From Octadecabacter antarcticus 307 (GTDB taxonomy: Bacteria > Pseudomonadota > Alphaproteobacteria > Rhodobacterales > Rhodobacteraceae): 64,000 nucleotides of DNA. Positions 34,651 to 43,062 of the stretch are shown here, in pieces. The stretch lies in NCBI RefSeq assembly GCF_000155675.2, contig NC_020911.1, forward strand, positions 3,028,501 through 3,092,500. Reading direction: 5' to 3'. The notes beneath the pieces were generated by a model. That model did not search any database, was not told the origin of the DNA, and worked only from the letters and a program-made list of their open reading frames with translations. Made by a program: the position numbers and the translations under genes. Positions within the stretch are counted from its first letter, which is position 1. The number at the start of each line of letters is the position of its first letter.

Positions 34651-35796
34651 ATGGATCTCGACTTGTCTCACCCATCGATAGAAGACTTAAGGCAGGCCGC
34701 ACGCAGACGCATTCCAAAGTTCGCCTTCGAGTACCTTGATAGTGCGACAGGTAGGGAGCTGGGGCTGAAGACAAATCGTGACGCTCTCGACGCAATCGGG
34801 TTTATGCCCAGCGTGTTATGTGGTCGCACCAAAGCTGACCTTCAGACCACTTTGCTCGGGCAGAAATATGATCTGCCGTTCGGGATCGCGCCGATAGGCA
34901 TGTCTGGCATGATGTGGGCCGGTGCCGAACGCATGCTCGCGCAAGCAGCTGTTGCGCATAACATTCCGTTTTCACTGTCTAGTGTTGCGGTCGCATCGCC
35001 CGAAGATGTTGCCCCCCACATCGGCAACAACGGGTGGTTTCAACACTACCCTGTGAAGTCCGCAGAATTGCGCAGAACAATGTTGCCTCGGATCAAGGCG
35101 GCGGGATTTCACACGCTTATAATCACCGTGGACGTACCCGAAGAAAGCAGGCGTGAGCGTCAAAGGCGCGCCAATCTGACCGTTCCTCCCAAAGCTGACC
35201 TTCGTACAATCGTTGAAATGGCTCAATGTCCTTCATGGTGTCTTGCGCACCTGCGGGAAGGCATCATGCCAAGGATGCGATTCTTCGACGACTATGTCCC
35301 TCAACGTGGCCGGGAAAGCTTCACGCATGCTGGCGCTTTAATACGCGGCATCCCAGACTGGCAATATCTGCAGGAGCTCCGTCAGGAATGGGATGGCCAT
35401 CTGGTCGTGAAAGGCGTTCTGCGGCCAGAAGATGCTGCACGAATGGCAGCTGAAGGTGTGGATTGTATTTGGGTTTCAAACCATTCTGGGCGTCAATTCG
35501 AAGCCGGACCGGCCGTCATTGAACAGCTTCCGAAAATCCGAGAAGCCGTTGGTCCAGATGTTCCGCTCATCTACGATTCCGGTGTGGCCTGGGGAATGGA
35601 CATCATGCGTGCGTTGGCCAAGGGCGCAGACTTCGTCATGGTTGGACGCGCCTTTCAGTTCTCCGTTGCAGCCTTCGGCGCACGCGGTATCGACCACCTA
35701 ATACACATTTTGAAGGCCGACATCGAGGCCAACATGAGCCAACTTGGTGTCGAGAACATCAACCGATTGGCTGAATATCTTCTGTTGAACGACTGA
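34651..35796 (+). CDS. FMN-dependent alpha-hydroxyacid oxidase/dehydrogenase
   Basis: 381 residues from the ATG at 34651 (MDLDLSHPS), which has TTGGAGGACC upstream. FMN-barrel motifs: PFGIAPIGMSGM, WFQHYPVKS (Gln131, Tyr133), VVKGVL (Lys254) and VSNHSGRQF (His278, Arg281, the substrate-binding base and Arg). The loop has SNHSGRQ where most relatives have SNHGGRQ. It oxidises an L-2-hydroxyacid such as L-lactate or a sugar-derived acid to the 2-oxoacid. It follows dctM by 46 bases, so the TRAP system probably imports its substrate. Confidence 0.85.
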   Translation: MDLDLSHPSIEDLRQAARRRIPKFAFEYLDSATGRELGLKTNRDALDAIGFMPSVLCGRTKADLQTTLLGQKYDLPFGIAPIGMSGMMWAGAERMLAQAAVAHNIPFSLSSVAVASPEDVAPHIGNNGWFQHYPVKSAELRRTMLPRIKAAGFHTLIITVDVPEESRRERQRRANLTVPPKADLRTIVEMAQCPSWCLAHLREGIMPRMRFFDDYVPQRGRESFTHAGALIRGIPDWQYLQELRQEWDGHLVVKGVLRPEDAARMAAEGVDCIWVSNHSGRQFEAGPAVIEQLPKIREAVGPDVPLIYDSGVAWGMDIMRALAKGADFVMVGRAFQFSVAAFGARGIDHLIHILKADIEANMSQLGVENINRLAEYLLLND

Positions 35797-36276
35797 TGAT
35801 CACGCAAGCGATCACGACCAGTTCGGAGGGGAACGGCGTCAGACATTAATTACTCCATCGGCGTATTCCACACCATTTTGTAGGGTGCTGTCTACGAATT
35901 TATCTTTGGCCGTTTTGTCGAAACAGACCTATTTGAAAATGGGAGGTCGCACGGCCACCCATCTGGATACCTACGCACGAAACACTCGGGAAGATAGATG
36001 CGAAGTGCCTTCCTCAATCGGCTCTCTAATGGAATTATAGGAGTCCGTTTCGCTTCGGCTCCATCTTCTGGTGAGAACCCGATTGTCATGTTCGTCTCTT
36101 TGATGTCCCAACGTATACCGTGTTTCGCATGGCAAAGGTCAATCAACTTTTGACCGACATGACCATTGCCCAGAAGTTTGGGTATGCGTTTGCAAGAGTT
36201 GTAAAAAAATTAGGTCCGCAAACAATCCCAAGCCAAGACTAATTTTGGTCTTTCAGGCCACAAGACACTATTTCCT
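35797..36276. other. Gene-free stretch between convergent operons
   Basis: 480 bases between the hydroxyacid oxidase gene and the cupin gene, which read toward each other. An 84-codon minus-strand frame at 35892-36146 has no family features. No strong terminator hairpin is obvious by eye. This is the meeting point of the two operons. Confidence 0.4.
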
Positions 36277-36801
36277 TTACCGAATAAATTGTTGAACGAA
36301 ATCAGCTCCCAAGCCAACCTCTTCATAGTGCTTTTTGCATGCATCAATCTTGCTGAACACGTCCTCATAACCCAAAATCTCACCCCATGGGTCAACGTAA
36401 CACATCACTCCGTTAACCTGAAAATAGGTGATCATCTCTTCAACGCCCTCAGGTACCACCAGCGTATGTGTCTCGCCGGGAGGCTCATATACATAGCTAC
36501 CTTCTTCGGCCATCCAATCATGTTCAAGATAATGCCATCGTCCCTTTAAAACGAAACCATGCACAGGCTGAGGATGGCGATGCCGTGACAGCACGCCTGA
36601 TTTACGCACGCGCAACAGGTTCATCCAGTACCCTTGCGAACGATTAAGACACAGTGGGCGGAACCATACATTATCGGCTTGAGGGACCCAATGACGTTCA
36701 TCTTCGGGAATTGCGTGGGGTATGACGATCTCTTGCTGCGCGTCCGCCGGGAAAGGCAGCTGATACGGTGTGCGTTCGTCGTAGTTATTCTTATCGACCA
36801 T
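36277..36801 (-). CDS. Cupin protein, 2,4'-dihydroxyacetophenone dioxygenase-like
   Basis: A 174-residue single-domain cupin. Metal motif 1 is RHRHPQPVHGFVLKGRWHYLEHD and motif 2 is YVYEPPGETHTLVVPEG; the three His and Glu typical of cupin metal sites are present. YLEHDWMAEEGSYV is the signature of the dihydroxyacetophenone-dioxygenase-like family, whose members outside the founding enzyme are mostly uncharacterised. It is last in the long minus-strand operon, 13 bases after an SDR gene. Confidence 0.75.
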   Translation of the reverse strand: MVDKNNYDERTPYQLPFPADAQQEIVIPHAIPEDERHWVPQADNVWFRPLCLNRSQGYWMNLLRVRKSGVLSRHRHPQPVHGFVLKGRWHYLEHDWMAEEGSYVYEPPGETHTLVVPEGVEEMITYFQVNGVMCYVDPWGEILGYEDVFSKIDACKKHYEEVGLGADFVQQFIR

Positions 36802-36814
36802 CCTGGGCCTCCTC

Positions 36815-37519
36815 TTACATTGCCAAGTATCCGCCGTCGACGGGATAGACAGATGCGGTTACAAAACTTGATTCGTCAGACAGTAGCCATTTCACCAAGG
36901 CGCCAACCTCACTGGCTTTGCCCCAGCGGCGCAGTGGTGTACGGCTAAAAATGGCAGCTTCTCGCTCGGGTGAATCGCGCAGCCCTTGAGTCATTTCGGT
37001 TTCGATCCAGCCCGGGGCGATTGCATTGACGCGAATGCCATCTGCCGCCCATTTGCCAGCTAGGGCCTTGGTCAACTGCACAACCCCCCCCTTGGACGCG
37101 GAATAAGCGGGGACCAGAGGCCCCCCAAAAGTGCTGAGCATCGACGCAGTATTCACAATCGCACCGCTAGATTTCGCCAACAGGGGCTGCGCAGCAAGAC
37201 AGCACCTCATCGTTCCAGTCAGGTTCACATCAAGCACCTTTTGAAAAACATCGATGTCGTATTCATCGTTGCGCACCAAAATGCCCGCGCAATTCACAAG
37301 TCCAGCAAGCCCACCAAGACGGTTGAACAGCGCATCCACCGATGCACCTTCCGTTACGTCCATCAGGCAGGTCTCAATCTTGGAGGACCCTGAAAAAAAG
37401 TCAATTTCGCCTTGTGATACAGTCGCGGCGATGACGTGATAGCCCGCAGTATTAAGAACTTCGGCCACTCCCGCGCCGATGCCGCTTGTGCCACCAGTGA
37501 CCACAACTGTTTGTTTCAT
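36815..37519 (-). CDS. Short-chain dehydrogenase/reductase
   Basis: A 234-residue Rossmann enzyme. Cofactor motif TGGTSGIG (residues 8-15), NCAGI, catalytic Ser in VNTASML, and YSASK with the catalytic Tyr and Lys. PGWIETEM follows, as in classical SDRs. It likely oxidises a sugar acid or polyol in the pathway; the substrate is not evident. It overlaps the KDPGal-aldolase gene by 4 bases. Confidence 0.85.
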   Translation of the reverse strand: MKQTVVVTGGTSGIGAGVAEVLNTAGYHVIAATVSQGEIDFFSGSSKIETCLMDVTEGASVDALFNRLGGLAGLVNCAGILVRNDEYDIDVFQKVLDVNLTGTMRCCLAAQPLLAKSSGAIVNTASMLSTFGGPLVPAYSASKGGVVQLTKALAGKWAADGIRVNAIAPGWIETEMTQGLRDSPEREAAIFSRTPLRRWGKASEVGALVKWLLSDESSFVTASVYPVDGGYLAM

Positions 37520-38148
37520 CGGCTCGATCCTTTTTCGAATTCTTTGACGAACGCCTCGGCGCGCGACTTTAACTCTGACAGTTCATATGACTGTTTAAAA
37601 AGGGCAGACCCCAAACCGAAACTGTCAGCACCAGCCTGTCGGTATTCGCCCATTGTTTCTGGGGTGATGCCCCCAACGACCGCGACAATCGCCTCTTTGG
37701 GGAGGACCGCTCGCATTGCAGAAATAGCCTTTGGCGGAGCCAATTCGGCCGGAAATATCTTGAGGACCGACGCGCCCAATTCCAACGCTGCAAACGCTTC
37801 CGTCGGAGTGAGAACACCCGGACACCATTTCATGCCCAGCACACCTGCCCGTGCACCCACCTTCGGGTTCATATTGGGTGCAACAATGATTTGCCCACCC
37901 GCATCCCGGACGGCAGATACATCGTCAACGGTCAGAACAGTGCCAGCGCCAACGACGACGTCATTGCCAAATTTCCGCGAGATACGGTCAATCGAAGTGA
38001 AAGGATCTGGGGAGTTCAGTGGCACCTCGATGATCCGGAAACCCGCGTCCATCAAGACGCCCGCCACATCAAGCGCGCGATCGGGTTCCAGCCCGCGCAA
38101 AATTGCAATAAGTGGATTTTTCTTCAGTGCCCTGTCAAATTGCATCAT
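37516..38148 (-). CDS. dgoA: 2-dehydro-3-deoxy-6-phosphogalactonate aldolase-like
   Basis: A 210-residue class I aldolase of the KDPG/KDPGal family. IAILRG, FRIIEVPLNSP (Glu base), VGAGTVLTVDDV, PGVLTPTEA and SVLKIFPAE (Schiff-base Lys) all match. The family cleaves 2-keto-3-deoxy-6-phospho sugar acids to pyruvate and glyceraldehyde 3-phosphate. The kinase gene directly upstream supports the galactonate-type version. It overlaps the kinase by one base. Confidence 0.9.
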   Translation of the reverse strand: MMQFDRALKKNPLIAILRGLEPDRALDVAGVLMDAGFRIIEVPLNSPDPFTSIDRISRKFGNDVVVGAGTVLTVDDVSAVRDAGGQIIVAPNMNPKVGARAGVLGMKWCPGVLTPTEAFAALELGASVLKIFPAELAPPKAISAMRAVLPKEAIVAVVGGITPETMGEYRQAGADSFGLGSALFKQSYELSELKSRAEAFVKEFEKGSSR

Positions 38149-39062
38149 TACAAAAGCCCCGCCGCTTGTGCGATTAGAAAATGACCCTTCGCGACAATAT
38201 CATCGGGTGCGCGTTTGGTTTTCAAACCTGCCGCGTTTAAAGCAATTTCGTAACGATCCGCCAGATCATCGCACCCCACAATTATGACTGGCCCACCGAT
38301 CAAGGCGTCATCAGTCCCTTTAATTTCGGCACCAATCAGCAGGCCGGAAAGATAATCCTCAACCATGCTGTTGGTGATTTTGCCAAAAAGAGGCAAAGTG
38401 CGGACCCCAAAAAGGTCATGCAAAAGCTTGCCTCCTTCTGCCACTCCCGCGGCGCAACCCATGCGAAACGCGCCTTCATGAAACGGCCCATCTTCGATCA
38501 AGGTAGCAAGAATGGTATGCTGACGAAGTGCTGCGAAAACCTCACCGGTCATAAAGGTAGAATAGTTTTCAATACAATTGTCGCATACTGTGACCCACTT
38601 GCTGTGGGTGCCGGGCAACACGAATATACCATCCGACATGCCGAGCGCTGACGCACCAATGATCTGTGTCTCCTCGCCACGCATCACGTCAGGCGTGCCG
38701 CCGTGATCAGTCGTCATGCCAGTGACAAAAGTCACCTCCGTCCCGTCCGACATGCGGTGCGTCACAAGCGCGTTAGCAAGGTCCTGAACGCCTGACGGAA
38801 CCGACACATACGGTGTTTCAATCCAACCGTTACGGCTGGTGATCATGCCCGATGCGATAACCGGCAAGCCAAGGGCAGCCCCCCATGGCCCGATCAGGTC
38901 CCTGAATGACCCCTCAAAATCACCATTCTTGATGTGCATAATTCCTTCAGGCTTTGAGACTTGGTCCAAGACCTCCCCGCCCGCGCCGATAAGAAAGGCG
39001 CGGAGCGATGAAGTGCCCCAGTCGATGCCGATAAGAACCGGTTCAGATGCGGCCAAATTCAT
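38148..39062 (-). CDS. dgoK: 2-dehydro-3-deoxygalactonokinase
   Basis: A 304-residue DgoK-family kinase. IGIDWGTSSLRAFLI is the N-terminal phosphate loop, and GMITSRNGWIETPYVSVPSG and VLPGTHSKWV are typical family blocks. It phosphorylates 2-keto-3-deoxygalactonate at C6, feeding the adjoining aldolase. It overlaps the RraA-like gene by 20 bases, so translation is probably coupled. Confidence 0.9.
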   Translation of the reverse strand: MNLAASEPVLIGIDWGTSSLRAFLIGAGGEVLDQVSKPEGIMHIKNGDFEGSFRDLIGPWGAALGLPVIASGMITSRNGWIETPYVSVPSGVQDLANALVTHRMSDGTEVTFVTGMTTDHGGTPDVMRGEETQIIGASALGMSDGIFVLPGTHSKWVTVCDNCIENYSTFMTGEVFAALRQHTILATLIEDGPFHEGAFRMGCAAGVAEGGKLLHDLFGVRTLPLFGKITNSMVEDYLSGLLIGAEIKGTDDALIGGPVIIVGCDDLADRYEIALNAAGLKTKRAPDDIVAKGHFLIAQAAGLL

Positions 39063-39732
39063 TCAAAAGATCCTCAATTGTCTTACCATTGGCCACCCAT
39101 TTGCGCGTTTCTTCTTCGCGGTCAGCCTGTTCTTGGGCAAGTTTGACGACCCCTTCAGCAATTTCCAATGGAACAACAACGACGCCCATTAGGTCGGCAA
39201 CGATGAAATCACCGGGGTTTACGACCACGCCACCGCAGGCAATTGGCACGTTGATCGATAGTTCTTCTTTGCGGCCAGAGAACATCGTGTGCGTGCCACG
39301 CGGCGTAATAGCGCGTGTCCAGATGGGCCAGTTAATATCCTCAAGCTCGTCTGTGTCGCGCCCTGCCCCGTCAACGATCATCCCGCGGATGCCTCGGTTT
39401 TGGGCCAAGCCGCCCATAAGTCCGCCGCAGACTGATGTGTTCAGATCTCCACCTGCATCGACAACAATCACATCGTTTGGTTGGCTCATTTCTAGCGCAC
39501 GCAGAGGATCAACCAAGTCGCCTTTGGACAGCTGTACCGTAACCGCTTGTCCGGTGATTTTGGACCGGAACGCTGGCTTGATACCGCTGTCCATAACCCC
39601 AGTGCGATACTGTACATCAGCAAAAATCGCTGCGGCTGAATAGGCCTGGATTACTTTGTCGAATTTCGCGAGCAGGTCTGGGTTACGTTCGAAATCGTTG
39701 AAAACTCTTAGGTCGTTAAGGGCTTCTGGCAT
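39043..39732 (-). CDS. RraA-like / HMG-aldolase family protein
   Basis: A 229-residue protein of the RraA fold. GDLVDPLRALEMSQPNDVIV, VDAGGDLNTSVCGGLM (substrate and Mg site), NRGIRGMIVDGAGRDTDEL and NVPIACGGVVVNPGDFIVAD match class II 4-hydroxy-4-methyl-2-oxoglutarate aldolase relatives. These enzymes cleave or decarboxylate 2-oxoacids. A role as a second aldolase or as an oxaloacetate decarboxylase in this pathway is inference. Confidence 0.85.
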   Translation of the reverse strand: MPEALNDLRVFNDFERNPDLLAKFDKVIQAYSAAAIFADVQYRTGVMDSGIKPAFRSKITGQAVTVQLSKGDLVDPLRALEMSQPNDVIVVDAGGDLNTSVCGGLMGGLAQNRGIRGMIVDGAGRDTDELEDINWPIWTRAITPRGTHTMFSGRKEELSINVPIACGGVVVNPGDFIVADLMGVVVVPLEIAEGVVKLAQEQADREEETRKWVANGKTIEDLLNEFGRI

Positions 39733-39744
39733 TTTCGCCTCCTG

Positions 39745-40776
39745 TTATGATGTTTTTTCGGCCAATGCGTCTGCATTGATGGGATAATCTGGCGACACTC
39801 CAGTTAGGACTTTGGCCACTTGCATTGCAGCCGTAACCCGTGCCGCCATGATGGATTCTTCAGAATAGTAGGCGGCGTGCGGTGTCACGATGACGTTGGG
39901 CAAAGTAAAGATTGGGTTGTCAACTGGGGTCCAATTGGACCGCTTCGCCGGCTCTTCTTCGGGGTCATCCAGACCGGCTGAGGCGAGGTGCCCATCAGTC
40001 AAAGCGCGATAAAGCGCTTTGTTGTCGACGGTTGGCCCGCGTCCTGTGTTGACTAGAATTACCCCCGGTTTCATGGCTGCAAATTCAGCATCCGACAGAA
40101 AGTGCCGCGTTTCTGGCGTCATAGGAGCTTGCATCAAGATGTAGTCCGAACGTGCCAAAAGGTCTTCTTTGGACACCAGTTCAGCCCCGTGTTGGGTGGC
40201 GACCTCTGCGGGTAAAAACGGATCAAAGGCAATGATATTAACGCCAAAGGCTTGTGCGCGCGTCGCAATTGCCTGACCGATCTTGCCAAATGAAACAACG
40301 CCCATCGTGCGACCACGTAAGCGGTTAATTGGTTGGCCACTTTGCCACTTCCAGATGCCTTTGTGGGTCGCACGATCATAATCCGGCAGCTTGCGCGCCA
40401 ACGTCAACCAAAGAGAGATCGCGTGATCCGCGACCTCCTCTGTGCAATAATCCTGCACGTTTGTGACAAGAATGCCCTTTTGCGTGGCCGTCTTCACATC
40501 GACAATGTCGACGCCAACGCCGTATCGCGCGATCACTTCACATTTCTTCATCGCACCAATCGTTTTAGCACCTATGCGGGTATATTGATTGATCATCGCA
40601 GCGCAATCGGCAGCGGCTACAACAAGATCATCTTCGTTCTTGCTTTGGAGCGCGATAACCTCTGCACCCGCCGCTTCGAGAATGCCGCGCTCTACATTGA
40701 CGTCTCCAAAGTCGTAATCGGTGATCACGACCTTGGGGCGATCTGCCCTTGGTGGGCCAAGTTTCGGATCAGACAT
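39745..40776 (-). CDS. D-2-hydroxyacid dehydrogenase (SerA-like)
   Basis: A 343-residue NAD-dependent enzyme. The Rossmann motif is GVVSFGKIGQAIA, the catalytic Arg is in VNTGRGPTVDN, and the Glu/His pair is in the DDPEEE and VTPHAAYYSEE regions. C-term DYPINADAL is typical. Its substrate is probably a pathway 2-oxoacid or 2-hydroxyacid. It overlaps the VOC gene by 8 bases. Confidence 0.87.
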   Translation of the reverse strand: MSDPKLGPPRADRPKVVITDYDFGDVNVERGILEAAGAEVIALQSKNEDDLVVAAADCAAMINQYTRIGAKTIGAMKKCEVIARYGVGVDIVDVKTATQKGILVTNVQDYCTEEVADHAISLWLTLARKLPDYDRATHKGIWKWQSGQPINRLRGRTMGVVSFGKIGQAIATRAQAFGVNIIAFDPFLPAEVATQHGAELVSKEDLLARSDYILMQAPMTPETRHFLSDAEFAAMKPGVILVNTGRGPTVDNKALYRALTDGHLASAGLDDPEEEPAKRSNWTPVDNPIFTLPNVIVTPHAAYYSEESIMAARVTAAMQVAKVLTGVSPDYPINADALAEKTS

Positions 40777-41263
40777 AAGCGCCTGCCGAATACGTCAGCT
40801 CATAAGAATGGCTGTAGAGTTCAAAGATATTGCCGAACGGGTCTTCCATGTAGACCATGCGGTAGGGTTTTTCATCAGGATAATATTTGCGGACTTGGCT
40901 CATGCGCTGCTTGCCACCAAGGCTTTCGATGATCTTGATGCGCCCTTCAACGTCTTCGTCCTGCACGCAGAAGTGAAACAAACCACGGCGCCAGTATTCG
41001 AATGGGCGTTCTTCTTCTTCTGTGTTCGGGAATTCAAACAGTTCGATTCCTGTTCCATCACCCATCGACAAGTGCGCGATCCGAAACGATCCCCAGCCCT
41101 CGCCGAAAACGTCGTCACACATTTGTCCGATGGCACTATCGTCATGCTGGACCTCTGTTGAGCCCATGATGACGTAAAGTCCGAAGGCTTTTGAGTAGAA
41201 TTCAACCGCCTTGTCCAGATCTGGAACGGTGATGCCAATATGAGAGAATGTAAGTGCGGCCAT
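40769..41263 (-). CDS. VOC-family (glyoxalase/bleomycin-resistance fold) protein
   Basis: About 164 residues from the ATG at 41263 (MAALTFSHIGITVPDLDKAV); the longer frame overlaps the previous gene. The metal ligands of the VOC fold are visible as H8 in FSHIGIT, E in IELFEF, H in LFHFCV and E in NIFELYS. It may isomerise, lyse or dioxygenate a small substrate. It is part of the operon; the reaction is not known. Confidence 0.8.
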   Translation of the reverse strand: MAALTFSHIGITVPDLDKAVEFYSKAFGLYVIMGSTEVQHDDSAIGQMCDDVFGEGWGSFRIAHLSMGDGTGIELFEFPNTEEEERPFEYWRRGLFHFCVQDEDVEGRIKIIESLGGKQRMSQVRKYYPDEKPYRMVYMEDPFGNIFELYSHSYELTYSAGAYV

Positions 41264-41288
41264 TGATAGGCTCCTTTGTTGTTTTAAC

Positions 41289-42077
41289 TTAGAGAATATT
41301 GCGGATGATGCCGCCTTCGACTTTGTGAGCACCGCCGTTCATGGCTTGGTTGGTGGCGACGGTGACGATGGCCTTGGCAACTTCGTCAACCTGCACAAAG
41401 CGCTGGATGAGCGAAGTCGGTTCGTCTGATTGGAAGTAATTTTCTATGAGCTCGGCCAATGGCTCGCCTTTTTGCGTGGCCAATCCATCGAAATAGGCCT
41501 CCACACCTGCTGTCCATGTAGGTCCGGGAAGCACGGAATTCACACGTACGCCGGTCCCTTTCGTCAGTTCGGCCATGCCACGGGACAACCCAAGCATCGC
41601 CGTTTTGGTGACGGAATAATGGATCATCTGCGGCAACGGTTTTACACCCGCTTCGCTGGCTAGGTTCACAATTGAACCGGTGCCGCGTTTGAGCATTGCA
41701 GGTAGAATGGCCCGAGAAACACGCACGGCGCTTAGGACGTTGATGTCAAAATACTGCATCCAGTCGGCATCAGTCAGGTCTTCAAATGCCTTAACAGAGA
41801 AAACACCCACATTGTTGACCAGAATATCAACGTCTCCTTGGCTTTGGGCAAAGTCGCAAAGGTCGATGGCGTGGTCGGGATCTGTTAAGTCACCCGCCTT
41901 GCCCACAACGTCGCCAAACGGTGAAAGGTCTACGATGCATCTGTCGACTTCTTTCTCGGTCAAACCGTGAACGATGACTTTTGCGCCCTCCTCTAGGAAG
42001 GTTTTGGCTGTCGCTTTACCTATGCCTGAGACAGAACCAGTCACCAAAACGAGCTTGTCCTTCAATCCAAGATCCAT
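41289..42077 (-). CDS. Short-chain dehydrogenase/reductase
   Basis: About 262 residues from ATG 42077 (MDLGLKDKLVLVTGSVSGIG). TGSVSGIG cofactor motif, NNVGVF, catalytic Ser in VNLASEAG, and YSVTK with the catalytic Tyr and Lys. PGPTWTAGVEAY and an HKVEGGIIRNIL ending follow. The subfamily often acts on sugars or sugar alcohols. The gene lies immediately after the ABC permease. Confidence 0.87.
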   Translation of the reverse strand: MDLGLKDKLVLVTGSVSGIGKATAKTFLEEGAKVIVHGLTEKEVDRCIVDLSPFGDVVGKAGDLTDPDHAIDLCDFAQSQGDVDILVNNVGVFSVKAFEDLTDADWMQYFDINVLSAVRVSRAILPAMLKRGTGSIVNLASEAGVKPLPQMIHYSVTKTAMLGLSRGMAELTKGTGVRVNSVLPGPTWTAGVEAYFDGLATQKGEPLAELIENYFQSDEPTSLIQRFVQVDEVAKAIVTVATNQAMNGGAHKVEGGIIRNIL

Positions 42078-42078
42078 C

Positions 42079-43062
42079 CTAGCTTCCTTTATCTCTCGCG
42101 TTTTTTCTAAATGCGGACGGCAAAAGGGCCGAAAGTTCGGACCTCCACATATCAATTCCCACAGCCAGCAGGATGATTAGACCAAGCACAATGCTCTGTA
42201 CCGAGGAGGGCGCGGCGTTCAAATTTAGCCCGTTCTGCACAATCACGATTGTCATCGCGCCCATAAATGTAGCCAGGACGTTTCCGCGCCCGCCGGCAAG
42301 GCTTGCGCCACCAACAACAGCCGCCGCAATGGCTTGTAATTCAATCGTCTGACCGTAGTTCGGCGAGCCGGAATTCAGCCGTGCTGACATCAAGACGGCA
42401 CCGACGGCGGTCATGAAACCTGCGATGGCAAAAGTTATGGCCTGCACTTTCCGAACGTTAATGCCTGTCAGTACTGCCGCTGCAGGATTGCCGCCTACGG
42501 CATAGATCTCGCGACCGAGCTTCGTGAAGTTCATCATGAACGCGGCCAACCCATAGAACGTGATTAAGTAAAAGAACGGCAATGGAATACCGGCCAATTT
42601 GCCATAGAAGATGGGTTCCAAACCTGGATCTAACGAAAAGATCGGTGAGCCGTTATTGAAGGTCAGAGCCAAGCCTCGAAATGCAATAAGTGCGGCGAGC
42701 GTCGTTATAAATGAGGGTATCCGCCCGTAGGCTGTGATGATCCCCAAACCTAGACCCAAGACACCACCAACGATCAAAACAAGAGGCAAAGCCATCATCA
42801 AAGGTAGCCCCATGAATTTGAGCATCTGAGCCAGTATCATTGTTAACAACGCGATCATCGAGCCTGAACTCAAATCAATGCCGGCAGCAAAAATTACGAT
42901 GGTGGCACCGATGGCGATCAAAGCCACGATGCTGACTTGCAAGAACAGGTTTGACAGATTTCCGGGGCTCAGGAACCTATCAGTCGTCAGCGCGACAATC
43001 AGAGCCACGATGGCCATCGCCGCAAACGGACCAATCAACTGCGCATTAAAAATACGTTTCAT
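42079..43062 (-). CDS. Ribose-type ABC transporter permease (RbsC family)
   Basis: A 327-residue membrane protein with about 8-10 helices. Family motifs: IVIFAAGIDLSSGSMIALLTM, RIPSFITTLAALIAFRGLAL, GREIYAVGGNPAAA and AIAAAVVGGASLAGGRGNVL. As a carbohydrate-uptake type 2 permease it works as a homodimer with the upstream ATPase. It overlaps the ATPase gene by 4 bases. Confidence 0.92.
   Translation of the reverse strand: MKRIFNAQLIGPFAAMAIVALIVALTTDRFLSPGNLSNLFLQVSIVALIAIGATIVIFAAGIDLSSGSMIALLTMILAQMLKFMGLPLMMALPLVLIVGGVLGLGLGIITAYGRIPSFITTLAALIAFRGLALTFNNGSPIFSLDPGLEPIFYGKLAGIPLPFFYLITFYGLAAFMMNFTKLGREIYAVGGNPAAAVLTGINVRKVQAITFAIAGFMTAVGAVLMSARLNSGSPNYGQTIELQAIAAAVVGGASLAGGRGNVLATFMGAMTIVIVQNGLNLNAAPSSVQSIVLGLIILLAVGIDMWRSELSALLPSAFRKNARDKGS

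Noticed and set aside
35892..36146. 84-codon minus-strand frame between convergent operons
   Set aside because: No family features, no neighbours in the same direction at operon spacing, and its region is the likely end of both operons.
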